From Psychrobacter sp. M13 (GTDB lineage: Bacteria; Pseudomonadota; Gammaproteobacteria; Pseudomonadales; Moraxellaceae), in assembly GCF_030718935.1 (NCBI RefSeq), contig NZ_CP132194.1, positions 2,914,001-2,978,000 of the forward strand: DNA of 64,000 nt, written 5' to 3'. Below, piece by piece: positions 8,819-19,032 of the stretch (position 1 is the stretch's first letter; each line of letters starts with the position of its first letter). Made by a program: the position numbers and the translations under genes. Below the pieces are notes generated by a model. The model made no database searches and had not been told where the DNA came from. It saw nothing but the letters and a program-made list of their open reading frames with translations.

Positions 8819-9391
8819 ATGAGCTATGCCAACACCGAAGTTGCCCAAATCGCCGCTATTAGTAGCAATCGTTGTATCGGTAAAAACAATAACCTACCTT
8901 GGCATATCTCAGCCGATTTGCAACATTTTAAAAAGATGACGACTGCCAATAGCGATAGTGACATTAAAGGTATTGTCATCATGGGCCGTAAAACCTTTGA
9001 GTCAATGAACAGTAAACCGCTACCAAAACGCATTAGCTTCATTATCACGAGTCAGTTGGATTATGCTCAGAAAAAGGGTTTAGAAAACTGCGATAATGCT
9101 TATGTTGTGCATAATTTGGATGATGCTTTGACCCAAGCCGCCAGCCTTGCGCATGGCGCGCATTTGGAAACGATTTGGGTGATCGGTGGTGAGCAAGTAT
9201 TTGGCAATGCAATGATGTATACCGACCGTATTGAGCTGACTCATGTAGCTACTGAAATCAATGATGGCGATGCTTTTTACCCTGAGCTGCCAAGCGACTT
9301 TAAAGCTGCTCAAGAGTCTGAGCAGATGAACGATGATAAAAGTGGTTTGGACTTTAAATTTGTGAGTTATAAGAGAGAAAAAAGTCGCTAA
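8819..9391 (+). CDS. folA: Dihydrofolate reductase
   Basis: NADPH-dependent reduction of dihydrofolate to tetrahydrofolate; the target of trimethoprim. Seen: AAISSNRCIGKNNNLPWHIS with the Met20-loop region, IVIMGRKTFESM (cofactor binding) and IWVIGGEQVF. The length of 190 aa is longer than E. coli DHFR (159), with extra residues between motifs, as is seen in Acinetobacter-type enzymes. The AAAAGG site at 8805-8811 supports the ATG at 8819. The gene ends within the arm of an intrinsic terminator. Confidence 0.95.
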   Translation: MSYANTEVAQIAAISSNRCIGKNNNLPWHISADLQHFKKMTTANSDSDIKGIVIMGRKTFESMNSKPLPKRISFIITSQLDYAQKKGLENCDNAYVVHNLDDALTQAASLAHGAHLETIWVIGGEQVFGNAMMYTDRIELTHVATEINDGDAFYPELPSDFKAAQESEQMNDDKSGLDFKFVSYKREKSR

Positions 9392-9415
9392 GCTTTCGAC
9401 AGTAGCGACTTTTTA
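9381..9415 (+). terminator. Intrinsic terminator of lgt-thyA-folA
   Basis: Perfect 10-bp stem aaagtcgcta / tagcgacttt with a 12-nt loop and a short T run. The left arm includes the folA stop codon. Confidence 0.8.
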
Positions 9416-9442
9416 AAATCATAATTTTCGGCACAATTTGGC

Positions 9443-9463
9443 GTAGGGTGCGCTCTGCGCACC
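9443..9463. repeat. Short dispersed palindrome, gtagggtgcgc type
   Basis: gtagggtgcgctctgcgcacc contains a 7-bp hairpin (ggtgcgc, tct, gcgcacc). It begins with the same gtagggtgcgct as the repeat at 4174 and lies in the gap between the convergent folA and uvrC. Confidence 0.65.
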
Positions 9464-9648
9464 AATAACGGATTATACCCTAATATTTGTAGTCTGGTTT
9501 TCAGTGAGTTATTACGATTTAAGGAAACTTTATTTAAAGAGTTTACCTTGCGAAACTGAAATTGCAGTGCAATTTTTTGATGTTTTTCAAGGCTAAAGCA
9601 CCAGTCTACAAAATGTCAGATTTCATTAAAAGTCATATAATCAAAAAC

Positions 9649-11532
9649 CTACTCATGCAACACCTTATAAACCGTCTTGGCGAGCACAGGCCCAATACCT
9701 GTTACGCCTGCCAGCTCTTGCTGCGACGCTCCTAACAACTGCTGCAAGCCGCCAAAGTGATTAAGCAAATCACGGCGGCGCTTTTCACCTAGCCCTGGTA
9801 TCACTTCTAACACTGAAGACGAGCGACGCTTATCACGCTTTTTACGATGCGCAGTAATGGCAAAGCGATGCGCTTCATCACGAATATGCATCAGTAAATG
9901 CAAAGCCTTGCTATCCATCGGTAGATCTAACGGCTCGTGGTTCAAGAAATGTAATACCTCAAGCCCGGCTTTACGCCCTTCTCCCTTTGCGACACTGACC
10001 AGCAAAGTATCGTTAAGCATATCCAGCTCAATCAGCACTTCTTTCGCCATACTCAGCTGACCTTTACCACCGTCAATCAATAATAAATCGGGTAACGGCT
10101 GCTTCTTATAGCGGCGAGTCAGTACTTGTTTCATCGCTGCATAGTCATCACCACCGACGATATCATGGATCGCATATTGACGATAATCACGCCTACGCGA
10201 GCCGCCCTGATCAAACACCACGCAGCTACCAATTGTTGCCTCACCCATCGTGTGCGAGATATCAAAACATTCAATACGGTCGATGACTCGATCCGTTACC
10301 GTAGTCAGCACATCTTTGAGCGCGCCAAAACGCGCATGCAGCTCCAGATAATCGCCTAATTTAGTTTTTAGGGCGTTATGAGCGTTAAGAGTCGCTAGAT
10401 CCAGCCATTCGGCACGATGCTCACGGACGCTGGTTTTGATAACCACTTTGCTACCAAAATGAGTTGCCAAGGCCTCAGCAACCGCCAACTGATCAGGTAA
10501 CTCATGACTTAAGATAATCTCCGCAGGCAAGTCGTCGGTCACTTGAAAATAAAACGACATAATAAAGGCGGATAGGTTATCTGCTAGCGGCTCGCTACTA
10601 TCGACATCAGGGAAGTAGTTTTTGCCACCTAGCACGCGACCGCCACGTACTGTCAGCACATTAACTGTAGTCATGCCCGCTTGACTATCAATAGCTATCA
10701 CATCCGCCTCGCCTTGCACGGTATAGACAGCTTGTCTTGCTTGCACTTCGCGTAGCATCGATAGCTGGTCGCGATAAAACACCGCCTTTTCAAAATCTAG
10801 CTCTTCAGCTGCGCCTTCCATCTTTTCAATCAGCGTACTATGAATGTCGCTAGAATCACCCTTTAAAAAGCGGATAGTATTATTAACATCTTCGATATAG
10901 TCCTCTGGCGTTACCAGACCGACGCAAGGCGCACGGCAGCGCTTGATTTGATACTCAAGGCAAGGACGTTTACGCTGTTTAAAAAAGGTATTGGTACATT
11001 GGCGCATCTGAAACATCTTTTGCATCAGCACTAATGTCTCTTTTGCAGCATGAGCTGAGGGAAACGGGCCGAAGAATTTGCCTTTTTGATGATTGCCTTT
11101 ACCGCGTCCATAAGCCAATCGTGGATAAGGTTTATCTGCTGAAATAAAGACATAGAGATAAGACTTATCGTCACGTAGCATCACGTTATAAGGCGGACGA
11201 TATTCTTTGATTAAATTTTGCTCAAGTAATAGCGCTTCGGTCTCGCTACGGGTAATGATCGTTTCGATATTATCAATACGGGCAACTAATGCACGAGTTT
11301 TCGGATGGTCGATGGTCTTAGCAAAGTAGCTATTAACCCGACTTTTAAGTGATTTTGCCTTGCCAACATAGAGAATATCACCATTTTTACCCAGCATCTT
11401 ATATACCCCTGGCAAATTAGGCAGGCGTTTGATGAGATGTTTTAGACGGACTTTCCGATCCTCTTTGTCATTATTATTGCTATTATTGACGCTGTTATTA
11501 TTAACAGTAGTTACTTCTGGAGCTTTGGCCAT
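9649..11532 (-). CDS. uvrC: Excinuclease ABC subunit C
   Basis: Dual-incision nuclease of nucleotide excision repair, acting with UvrB at the lesion after UvrA loading. Seen in order: an Asn-rich N-terminal tail (residues 10-22), the GIY-YIG nuclease domain ([20 protein letters not shown]), a UVR domain ([18 protein letters not shown]), the RNase H-like C-terminal endonuclease ([32 protein letters not shown]) and tandem helix-hairpin-helix motifs at the end ([28 protein letters not shown]). 627 aa, a typical length. The Asn-rich tail is an addition. A UvrA paralogue is present at 57125-59716. Confidence 0.97.
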   Translation of the reverse strand: MAKAPEVTTVNNNSVNNSNNNDKEDRKVRLKHLIKRLPNLPGVYKMLGKNGDILYVGKAKSLKSRVNSYFAKTIDHPKTRALVARIDNIETIITRSETEALLLEQNLIKEYRPPYNVMLRDDKSYLYVFISADKPYPRLAYGRGKGNHQKGKFFGPFPSAHAAKETLVLMQKMFQMRQCTNTFFKQRKRPCLEYQIKRCRAPCVGLVTPEDYIEDVNNTIRFLKGDSSDIHSTLIEKMEGAAEELDFEKAVFYRDQLSMLREVQARQAVYTVQGEADVIAIDSQAGMTTVNVLTVRGGRVLGGKNYFPDVDSSEPLADNLSAFIMSFYFQVTDDLPAEIILSHELPDQLAVAEALATHFGSKVVIKTSVREHRAEWLDLATLNAHNALKTKLGDYLELHARFGALKDVLTTVTDRVIDRIECFDISHTMGEATIGSCVVFDQGGSRRRDYRQYAIHDIVGGDDYAAMKQVLTRRYKKQPLPDLLLIDGGKGQLSMAKEVLIELDMLNDTLLVSVAKGEGRKAGLEVLHFLNHEPLDLPMDSKALHLLMHIRDEAHRFAITAHRKKRDKRRSSSVLEVIPGLGEKRRRDLLNHFGGLQQLLGASQQELAGVTGIGPVLAKTVYKVLHE

Positions 11533-11602
11533 AATTAATAATACTCATAAAAACGCTGGGTTACGCTTAGTTATGGGGTAATTTTGCTTAAATTGCAAGC
11601 AC

Positions 11603-11630
11603 AAAAAAGCCAGCGCTAGGCTGACTTTTA
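11603..11630 (-). terminator. Intrinsic terminator of the DUF3360 gene
   Basis: On the minus strand, aaaagtcagc and gctggctttt pair (one G-U) around ctagc and lead into a T run. It separates the DUF3360 gene from uvrC. Confidence 0.75.
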
Positions 11631-11662
11631 GAAGTTAGGAGACGTCATTTGGTAACAGAATA

Positions 11663-13228
11663 CTAATGACGGAAGCTGGCTACTAGCGCAGGAATACCTG
11701 GCAGCATACCGACGATAGCCATAACACCCGTTAGAATAATAAACACGGCTGCTGGTATTATCCAGCGACTCATTTTGGATAAGTTGGCACTACGCTCTTT
11801 GGAACCAATTAAGCCCAAATTATCTAGTAGCAAGGTAATCGACCAACCGAATGCTGGATTAACTAAAGCTGAAGCAAACACCACAATCGCTGCTGACTGG
11901 GTGGTTTTACCTTCGCGCGTCATCTCCATACCAGCCTCTAGTAGCGGAATAAAGACGCCAACGATTAAGGCCACACACATCACAGGTTCCCAAATCGCTA
12001 AATCCATCGGATAGCCCCAAAGACCAGCAATCAGACAGAACAACGCGGTTAATACCGCACCAGCAGGAATCGGACGCTTAGCAATCGCCGCAGGAACAAT
12101 ATAAGTTCCCCACGATGACGCAAAGTTAGCACCACCAAGTACTGAGCCAGCTACTTGTCTTATAGAAGCACTGGTCATCGTATCATCAATATCCATTAGC
12201 ACGCGCTCAGTCCGTTTTGGATAACTTATCTTTTGGAACACTTGATGACCCAAAAAATCAGGCGACCACATAGCGACAGCCAGTACAGCAAAAGGAAGTA
12301 CTACGATAAAGCTCTCAACCGTTGGCAACCCTAGCATCCAGCCTGTGTTCTCACCCCACCAATAAGCAGGACTCATATGCGGCAAGCCTGGAGCAGTTTT
12401 AAACTCGAATGGCGCACCCATAGCAAACGCCACGCCGCCACCCAGTAGACAGCTGAGCGGTACGGCAAGCCAACGCTTCTGGTAATTTTCTAACACCGCA
12501 TAAAGCACGATGGTTAGCAAAATTACGGTAAAGGCAATATGCGACATACCAATGCCCTCTGCCCATGCAAATAGATTCTTAACTTGTGAGGTGGTGCCAA
12601 TAAAGCCTAGGTATAGTAGTAAACCGCCGCACACTCCCTTACTCGTTAAATTTGCCAGCAGACTTCCACCTTTACTGATGGCTAATAGCAGCCCAAATGC
12701 ACCAATGAGCAAGCCAAAGGCCATCGGATGACCACCGGCAGCGACGACAATAGGAATGAGCGGAATTAACGGGCCATGAGTCCCTGCTAAGTTAGCAGTC
12801 GGTAATAATAAGCCTGAGAATAAAAAGACAAAAACAGCGACAATCAGTAATTCATAACGAACGTTTTCTAATACAAAGGCCTCGCTCAATCCGAGTGGCC
12901 CTGCAAAAGTAGCCGCAATCGCACCAACCATGACGACTTTGCCGATAGTCGCTGCCATCGCAGGAATAGTATCCTCATATTCAAAGCGGTAGTCACGAAA
13001 AGGTAGGTTAACTCGCCAGCGTTTAGGCTGCATGATTTGCAATTCATGCTTTAGATAAGCATCGCGGTTTTTGAAACTAGCGCTTGGTTTGTGCAGATTT
13101 GGATAACTGTCAGGTAGTTCATTAGAATCGTTATTACTAGGGTTGTTGTTACCATCGTGATTGCTATCAGAGGAATTGGGTTGCTGGAGACTATGCTCGA
13201 CAGCCGAATCTTGAGTACTACTCATCAC
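11663..13228 (-). CDS. DUF3360-family membrane transporter
   Basis: 521 aa. An Asn/Ser-rich hydrophilic N-terminus (about 45 residues) precedes a soluble patch (PKRWRVNLPFRDYRFEYEDT) and then about 12-14 hydrophobic segments. The fold and the motifs LAGTHGPLIPLIPIVVAAGGHP and GGANFASSWGTYIVP match what I recall of DUF3360 proteins, which are distantly like NCS2/SulP (UraA-type) transporters. Known: the substrate is not established. A putative solute transporter at the inner membrane is as far as the sequence goes. It stands alone with its own terminator downstream. Confidence 0.75.
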   Translation of the reverse strand: MMSSTQDSAVEHSLQQPNSSDSNHDGNNNPSNNDSNELPDSYPNLHKPSASFKNRDAYLKHELQIMQPKRWRVNLPFRDYRFEYEDTIPAMAATIGKVVMVGAIAATFAGPLGLSEAFVLENVRYELLIVAVFVFLFSGLLLPTANLAGTHGPLIPLIPIVVAAGGHPMAFGLLIGAFGLLLAISKGGSLLANLTSKGVCGGLLLYLGFIGTTSQVKNLFAWAEGIGMSHIAFTVILLTIVLYAVLENYQKRWLAVPLSCLLGGGVAFAMGAPFEFKTAPGLPHMSPAYWWGENTGWMLGLPTVESFIVVLPFAVLAVAMWSPDFLGHQVFQKISYPKRTERVLMDIDDTMTSASIRQVAGSVLGGANFASSWGTYIVPAAIAKRPIPAGAVLTALFCLIAGLWGYPMDLAIWEPVMCVALIVGVFIPLLEAGMEMTREGKTTQSAAIVVFASALVNPAFGWSITLLLDNLGLIGSKERSANLSKMSRWIIPAAVFIILTGVMAIVGMLPGIPALVASFRH

Positions 13229-13470
13229 ACCACCTTATAACGTCTGAAACCATTTATCAAAGTAAGCTATCAAAATAAGAACTATTTGAGTGCGGCAGAC
13301 GATTATTTGTTTTAGTAAACAAATGAGCCGCCCAACACAAATTGATAGCTATTGTAAGTTACAAGGTTTTCAGATTCGAGCAGCATATGCCAAATTAGCC
13401 GTTAAAAAGATACAAAATGTATCAACACTAACATTATGGATATCTTAAACACTGGCCGATAAAATATAGT

Positions 13471-13818
13471 TTAGTGTCTAACTCTTATTTTTAGACCCGC
13501 TGGACGTTTTTTTACCCAATTGATAAATTTTTTTACTTCACTATGTGCTTGCAAACGCTCAACGCTGTGATAGTAGCTCGCCAGTTCATGGTTATCGAAC
13601 AGTCGATGCACTTGACTGTGGCAAGGTCGACAGAGCATAGCAATATCGGTTTTCATTGCTACGCGGCTAAAATGGCGCTGGGTCCGAGTTTTATTGTGCC
13701 GTGCCAGTGGGATAAGATGATGGCGAGTCAGTGGCAACTCAGTACGAGCACATAACTCACAAGCGCTGTCAGTATTAATATCGCTTTGCGTAGTAGTTAA
13801 ATTATTATTATGAGACAT
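13471..13818 (-). CDS. HNH endonuclease-like protein
   Basis: 115 aa with the start at 13818, chosen because an AGGGA site lies about 9 nt upstream; a longer in-frame start at 13851 has no such site. Seen: a CELC knuckle, LTRHHLIPLARHNK with the HH of the HNH active site, then MLCRPCHSQVHRLF with the second CxxC and terminal histidine. These are the metal-binding residues of the HNH nuclease fold. The remainder is a basic tail (KKRPAGLKIRVRH). Similar small solo HNH proteins are common in this family of bacteria and their target is not known. No phage gene is near. Confidence 0.8.
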   Translation of the reverse strand: MSHNNNLTTTQSDINTDSACELCARTELPLTRHHLIPLARHNKTRTQRHFSRVAMKTDIAMLCRPCHSQVHRLFDNHELASYYHSVERLQAHSEVKKFINWVKKRPAGLKIRVRH

Positions 13819-13973
13819 AATTATTTCCCTGCTTTTAAACCAGTTACGCATTAAGACTGGTAGATAATTCCATTATTAATTATTATAGACCTCTTTTATC
13901 AGCTTAGAGCGTACAAAAGCTCAGGGCGTGTTGAACCCTTGCGATAATTATAAAAATACCACAGGATATCTGT

Positions 13974-14528
13974 ATGAGCCTATTACCGAAGAATTTTGAA
14001 ACCTTTAAGCGTAAAACTAAAAAGAATATCATGCCGCTACTATCTCCCCATTTATTGAAGCTGCGTATTAACAGCTACGCGCCTTATGTCGGCGCTGGCA
14101 TTAAGGTTGAGCATGTTGACTTAGATCAAGGGCTATGTGTGGTCAGCATGGGTCTAAATGCGCTTAATAAAAACATTGTCGGTACCCAGTTTGGTGGTAG
14201 CTTATATTCGATGATCGACCCGTTTTATATGACTATGCTATTGCATCAGCTTGGTGGCAGCTATGTAGTCTGGGATAAAAGCTCGCACATTGAGTTTATA
14301 GCGCCAGGTAAGACCAAAGTCACTGCCCGTATAAAAATACCCAACGATGAAATTGCTCAAATTCGCAAGCTGGCCGAGGATGGCGAAGCAGTATTTCGTA
14401 ATTATAAAACTGAGATTGTTGATACTCAGCAAAAAGTCATCGCTACCGTAACCAAAACCGTTTATATCCGTTTGCGTAATCACAGCAAATCTAAAGATCA
14501 AAGTAGCCCTATAGCGGCTATTGATTAG
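13974..14528 (+). CDS. DUF4442 hot-dog-fold protein (thioesterase-like)
   Basis: 184 aa. The central part (GTQFGGSLYSMIDPFYMTMLL, then VVWDKSSHIEFIAPGKTKVTARI) matches the DUF4442 branch of the hot-dog thioesterase superfamily, related to the C-terminal half of YiiD. Known: these proteins are thought to act on acyl-CoA or acyl-ACP thioesters, but few have been tested. It is single, flanked by near-identical 14-nt direct copies at 13923-13936 and 14544-14557, and ends before a terminator shared with rplS. Confidence 0.8.
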   Translation: MSLLPKNFETFKRKTKKNIMPLLSPHLLKLRINSYAPYVGAGIKVEHVDLDQGLCVVSMGLNALNKNIVGTQFGGSLYSMIDPFYMTMLLHQLGGSYVVWDKSSHIEFIAPGKTKVTARIKIPNDEIAQIRKLAEDGEAVFRNYKTEIVDTQQKVIATVTKTVYIRLRNHSKSKDQSSPIAAID

Positions 14529-14606
14529 AGAGCATTTTTACTTAGGTCGTGTTGAACGATTAAAACTCAATGTAATTTAAAGTCTACTATCTTAAGTTAT
14601 AGATAC

Positions 14607-14645
14607 AAAAACCCCAGTTTGGCATTAGCACAAACTGGGGTTTTG
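14607..14645. terminator. Bidirectional intrinsic terminator
   Basis: A 13-bp perfect stem (aaaaccccagttt / aaactggggtttt) around an 11-nt loop with T runs on both strands. It serves the DUF4442 gene (plus) and the rpsP-rimM-trmD-rplS operon (minus). Confidence 0.9.
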
Positions 14646-14712
14646 TCTTTTTTGGTACGCCTACTTATTAATATAATAAACCTATAAATAAGGGCTTGTA
14701 GCAGATCTCAGC

Positions 14713-15144
14713 TTAGATACCTGGTGCAGTATCAACAGCATCAGGAACGCCGGCATCAGTCTTTTTCTGAGCGCTAGGCTTCGCTGGACGTGCGCCCAAC
14801 TTTTCGCGGATACGTGCTGATTTACCAGAACGCTCACGTAAGTAGTAAAGTTTCGCACGACGAACCGCACCACGGCGTTTCAATTCGATGCTATCGATAA
14901 TAGGTGAATGCAACTGGAATGCACGCTCAACACCAACACCGCTTGAAATTTTACGCACGGTGAATGCTGAGTTTAGACCACGGTTACGCTTAGCGATTAC
15001 TACACCTTCAAAAGCCTGTAAACGCTCACGTTCGCCTTCACGAACTTTTACTTGTACGACAACCGTGTCGCCAGGGCTAAATTTCGGATGCTCACGCAAT
15101 TGAGAGTTTTCAACACTTTGCACTAATGGATGTTTGTTGCTCAT
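14713..15144 (-). CDS. rplS: 50S ribosomal protein L19
   Basis: L19 sits at the interface of the two ribosomal subunits. Seen: N-terminal [36 protein letters not shown], and [20 protein letters not shown], all standard L19 segments. The body ends near KLGARPA; about 25 further residues (to VDTAPGI) form a low-complexity acidic tail absent from E. coli L19 (115 aa). A strong AGGAG site precedes the ATG. Last gene of the operon; the 228-bp gap to trmD is longer than usual. Confidence 0.96.
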   Translation of the reverse strand: MSNKHPLVQSVENSQLREHPKFSPGDTVVVQVKVREGERERLQAFEGVVIAKRNRGLNSAFTVRKISSGVGVERAFQLHSPIIDSIELKRRGAVRRAKLYYLRERSGKSARIREKLGARPAKPSAQKKTDAGVPDAVDTAPGI

Positions 15145-15372
15145 GAGAGTTATCTCCTCACATTAGATAATAGAGGCTATGCGCATATCACCTGTTTGTA
15201 ATAATGGATTGTATCTGAATCATCTATAGTTAAACTTCATAATAAAAAGTATAATTAAAAAATAGTCACATACAGGATAAGGGTTTGGTAAACGGCCATT
15301 ATTTTATGACCTGTTCAGTTATTATATAAAACTTATAAATTAACTTTTAAAGCCGTTATTGCTATCATTTAT

Positions 15373-16143
15373 TTAATGGCTATTGCTATCAGATTTCGCT
15401 AGAGCTTTTAGCCATTTCGCTTGCTGAGCATTTGGCGTGAACGCTTGCCATAAGTCTGGCCGACGCGCTTGGGTTCGAGCAACTTGCTGACCAAAACGCC
15501 ATTTGGCGATATTAGCATGATGACCTGAAAGTAGTACATCAGGAACGCTCATACCAGCATACTCATGTGGCTTAGTATAATGTGGGCAGTCCAGCAAACC
15601 ATCGACAAACGAATCTTGTATTGCGGACTGATCGTCGCCCATAGTATCAGGCAGACGACGTATCACACTATCCATCAGCACCATCGCTGGTAGTTCACCG
15701 CCTGTAAGGACATAATCCCCAATAGACACTTCACTATCGACGTAATGCATAAGCAGGCGCTCATCAATGCCTTCATAACGACCACATAATATAATCATGC
15801 CATCGTAATCGCTCATCTCAAGCACACTATTCTCGCTCAGCGTCTGTCCTTGTGGGGACATATAGATCACTGGGCAATGCGCCGCATCAATACGACAACC
15901 ATGCTGAGTAGCACGGCCGCGAGCATCATCAATCGCTTGTGCTAGCGGCTCTGCCATCATTACCATACCAGGACCACCACCATAGGGGCGCTCGTCGATA
16001 CGGCGATAATTATCAGCGGTATAATCGCGTGGGTTAATGCAATCAATCGTGACCTGACCTTGAGCGCTAGCTCGTCCCGTAATACCAAAATCACGAATCG
16101 AGGCAAACATCTCAGGAAAAATACTAATCACGGCAAAATACAT
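15373..16143 (-). CDS. trmD: tRNA (guanine-N1)-methyltransferase
   Basis: Methylates G37 of tRNAs that read CNN codons, preventing +1 frameshifting. Seen: [13 protein letters not shown] at the start, [16 protein letters not shown], and the trefoil-knot SAM site ([34 protein letters not shown]). 256 aa, a normal length. It follows rimM by 32 bp and is part of the rpsP-rimM-trmD-rplS ribosome operon. Confidence 0.97.
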   Translation of the reverse strand: MYFAVISIFPEMFASIRDFGITGRASAQGQVTIDCINPRDYTADNYRRIDERPYGGGPGMVMMAEPLAQAIDDARGRATQHGCRIDAAHCPVIYMSPQGQTLSENSVLEMSDYDGMIILCGRYEGIDERLLMHYVDSEVSIGDYVLTGGELPAMVLMDSVIRRLPDTMGDDQSAIQDSFVDGLLDCPHYTKPHEYAGMSVPDVLLSGHHANIAKWRFGQQVARTQARRPDLWQAFTPNAQQAKWLKALAKSDSNSH

Positions 16144-16175
16144 CTAAATCCTATAGCGATAAATATTGATGCGTA

Positions 16176-16706
16176 TTAATAGTCGCTTGGCCAAGCAGCC
16201 ACTACCGTTTTGCTAGCCATATCGACTTGCATAACCGTTTGCTTATGCCAAGGTATCAGGCGCTCTTCATTATCTAAACTGTCTGAGGTAACCGCTACTC
16301 GCATTATATCGTGAGCACCCGTTTCAAACATTTCAGTGATGTCGCCCAAATACTCGTCTTGTTCATTGATGACTTTCAAGCCCACCAAGTCTGACCAATA
16401 ATACTCATCTGCCGCCGTCTCTGGTAATACGTCTTCGACCCAAACGGTAACTCCGTTCATAGTCTCAGCCACATTACGATCAGGTACTTGCTCAAACTGA
16501 GCAACAATTCCCGATCCTTGCTGACGCCACGCTTTGACAGTCAATGGCTGCATACCAGTGGCAGTTTTCATCCACCACGGCTGCATAGCAAAGATGTCTT
16601 CGCGATTATCCGTTTCACTAAATACCCATACCCAGCCTTTTATGCCATAAGGCTTTTTGAGCTGAGCGATTTTCATCAAGGCTTTAGGATCTGGAGCAGA
16701 TGACAT
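16176..16706 (-). CDS. rimM: 16S rRNA processing protein RimM
   Basis: Assembly factor for the head of the 30S subunit; binds S19. Seen: N-terminal IAQLKKPYGIKGWVWVFSET (beta-barrel domain) and a C-terminal PRC-barrel with EYYWSDLVGLKVINEQDEYLG and ERLIPWHKQTV. The length of 176 aa matches the E. coli form (182). Spacing to rpsP is 255 bp, long for this operon, with an AT-rich spacer and no evident gene. Confidence 0.95.
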   Translation of the reverse strand: MSSAPDPKALMKIAQLKKPYGIKGWVWVFSETDNREDIFAMQPWWMKTATGMQPLTVKAWRQQGSGIVAQFEQVPDRNVAETMNGVTVWVEDVLPETAADEYYWSDLVGLKVINEQDEYLGDITEMFETGAHDIMRVAVTSDSLDNEERLIPWHKQTVMQVDMASKTVVAAWPSDY

Positions 16707-16961
16707 AGCGGCGAACCTAGCTTTTTATAAATGATAATAAACAATAAGTAATGACTACTATAAAATCTAGCAACTACTTATCAAAACAATAAATTTTTAT
16801 CGCAACAATAAGCTTACAGCAGCAATAAACAGTTAATAGCGCACTTGGATTAACCAGTTACGCAGTATTTCAAAAACTGTATTAATGCAAGCTAAATACT
16901 ATAAAAGCTTAGTTAACATTGTTAAATCAGCTGTTTATATTATAAGCTCTGCGTTTACTAC

Positions 16962-17231
16962 TTAAGCCGTAGCTTCAGTGGTAGCAGCAGCTTTAGTGTA
17001 AGACTTAACTATTGATGCAACGCGATCTGAAGGCTGTGCGCCTTTGTCGATCCAAGACTGATACGCTTCCATGTTAACGCGTACAGACTCTTCTGAATCT
17101 TTAGCTAGCGGATTAAAAAAGCCAATGTTTTCGATGTAACGGCCATCACGCGCGCGGCGTTGATCAGCAACTACTACTTGATAAAACGGGCGTTTCTTGG
17201 CACCGCCCCGTGCTAAACGAATAACAACCAT
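16962..17231 (-). CDS. rpsP: 30S ribosomal protein S16
   Basis: 89 aa with the start at [10 protein letters not shown] (17231), the conserved S16 N-terminus, preceded by an AGAGAG site; the frame extends upstream to 17300 but those residues are not part of the protein. Seen: [20 protein letters not shown] and the IGFFNP motif. First gene of the ribosomal operon, so the promoter should lie within 17232-17454, shared with the divergent kinase gene. Confidence 0.96.
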   Translation of the reverse strand: MVVIRLARGGAKKRPFYQVVVADQRRARDGRYIENIGFFNPLAKDSEESVRVNMEAYQSWIDKGAQPSDRVASIVKSYTKAAATTEATA

Positions 17232-17454
17232 GTGAATTCTCTCTTTCGCAGGTATACCAAAAAGGGCGTAATTATAACATAGTATTTTTTGATTAAACAC
17301 CTAAACTGTGTTTATTTAATGCTTTTATAACATCAGCTTATCGAAGTCTGTGTTATGCCTTATGCTTTATGAAAACCTTGAATGTCTCATGGCACAATAA
17401 GGGCTATTGCACTATACTTTAGGCTACTATTGACTTGCTAGAGCCACCACTGAT

Positions 17455-18927
17455 ATGACACCTCCAAGCTCACGTACACGTCGCCAAAGCTTATTTTCTC
17501 GCTCTTACTCTAACAGCTGGAAGACGACTTTGGTGGTCGCCTTTATTGTCATTATCAGTGTTGGCTTGAGCATCTGGTTTTTTTGGCGAAGCCTTTATCT
17601 GCCTGAGCTAAAGAGTCATGCTCGTTATCTAACGAGCGAGCTGCGCTTAATAAATAGCGTAAAACAAGACTGGCAAGATGATTTGAAAGTACAACGCTGG
17701 GTTTATAACCACTCGCATGTCGTTGTGGTAAATAATCCTAACGACTTTCCAGAAGTTTCAGACAAGGCTTTTGTAGGATTATTTACCGATGTATTACAGC
17801 GTGAGATCAGCGCGCAGCTGGGGCGTCCAGTAGAGGTCTACTTTAAGTTCAAGCCTACCCCGCAGATTTGGATACAAGATAGCCGTGACACTAGCTTTTG
17901 GATACGTGAATCTGTTGTTTACTACTCCCAATATAGTCCTGTACTATTATTCTTATTCTTACTTGGGCTACCAATATTGACGCTGTTAACTATTATTTTA
18001 TTGGCGCGTCAGCTCAATCGACCGCTGCGGCACTTGCAACGTGCGGCAACTAACTATATTCGTTTGGGGCATGCAACAACTTTACCGATTGATAATGGGC
18101 CAACCGAAATCCGTCAAGTCAATACTGCGTTCAATAGGCTATTTACGACGCTCAATCAAGCACAAAAAGAGCGCACTATTATGTTGGCAGGTATCTCTCA
18201 TGACTTACGTACGCCATTGACACGGATGCGTCTGACTGCAGAGATGTTGCCTGATGACTTTTTTCGTGAAGGTCTTATTTACGACATTGAAGATATGGAT
18301 GCGATCCTTGAGCAGTTCATCTCTTTTATGAAAGATGGTTCTGATGAGCCTGTTCGTCTAACCAATTTAGATACGATATTTAAAGAGATTATGGTGCAGT
18401 TTGCGCCGATGAAGTTTGTTTATCAGTCTGATTGCGATAAAGCAGTACCGATACGCCCCTTGTCAATCAAGCGCCTAATCATAAACTTAGTCAATAATGC
18501 CAATCGCTACGGTAAACCACCGATTTATCTATCTGCGACTATCGTCCCGACATTTATTGAAACTGAAATCGTAGTAGATGAAGATGTAATTAGCGAGAGC
18601 GATATGAACAAAGAAGCGCAAGAGCAATTAGTGATTTGTGTGCGTGATTGCGGTGATGGGGTAGCAGAGGATCAGCTAGAGCGCATCATGCAGCCCTTTG
18701 AGCGCGGTGAGACGGCTCGTACCACTCAAGGTAGCGGATTGGGACTAGCGATTGTGAATCGTATTGCTGAACTACATCATGGCAAAGTCGAAGCTACTAA
18801 TCATCCGCATGGCGGCTTGCAAGTCTGCGTCCGTATTCCTCTAATATCTAAAGTCACAGACGATGATACAGCAGCTATTGATACTAAAACCTTACCTAAC
18901 CCTGATAACGTTATCAAAGGCGAATAA
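17455..18927 (+). CDS. EnvZ-like sensor histidine kinase without adjacent regulator
   Basis: 490 aa. Seen in order: a cytoplasmic Ser/Arg-rich N-terminus, TM1 (about 23-44), a periplasmic domain of about 110 residues, TM2 (about 163-185), HAMP, the phospho-acceptor helix (LAGISHDLRTPLTRMRL, the EnvZ-like H-box with D-L rather than E-L), then ATPase motifs N (LINLVNNANRYG), G1 (VRDCGDGV) and G2 (QGSGLGLAIV). Close to EnvZ/RstB-type osmosensing kinases. A partner OmpR-type regulator is not next to it; the nearest one (bfmR, 21857) has its own kinase. Divergent from rpsP. Confidence 0.88.
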   Translation: MTPPSSRTRRQSLFSRSYSNSWKTTLVVAFIVIISVGLSIWFFWRSLYLPELKSHARYLTSELRLINSVKQDWQDDLKVQRWVYNHSHVVVVNNPNDFPEVSDKAFVGLFTDVLQREISAQLGRPVEVYFKFKPTPQIWIQDSRDTSFWIRESVVYYSQYSPVLLFLFLLGLPILTLLTIILLARQLNRPLRHLQRAATNYIRLGHATTLPIDNGPTEIRQVNTAFNRLFTTLNQAQKERTIMLAGISHDLRTPLTRMRLTAEMLPDDFFREGLIYDIEDMDAILEQFISFMKDGSDEPVRLTNLDTIFKEIMVQFAPMKFVYQSDCDKAVPIRPLSIKRLIINLVNNANRYGKPPIYLSATIVPTFIETEIVVDEDVISESDMNKEAQEQLVICVRDCGDGVAEDQLERIMQPFERGETARTTQGSGLGLAIVNRIAELHHGKVEATNHPHGGLQVCVRIPLISKVTDDDTAAIDTKTLPNPDNVIKGE

Positions 18928-19032
18928 AGGTAAACTTACGCTAACATAGCTGCTCAAGATCAACCTACCAGCAAAATACTAACTTACTTTTAGCTCAGCA
19001 GCCTTAACCTGTACACTTAGCAATGATACTTA

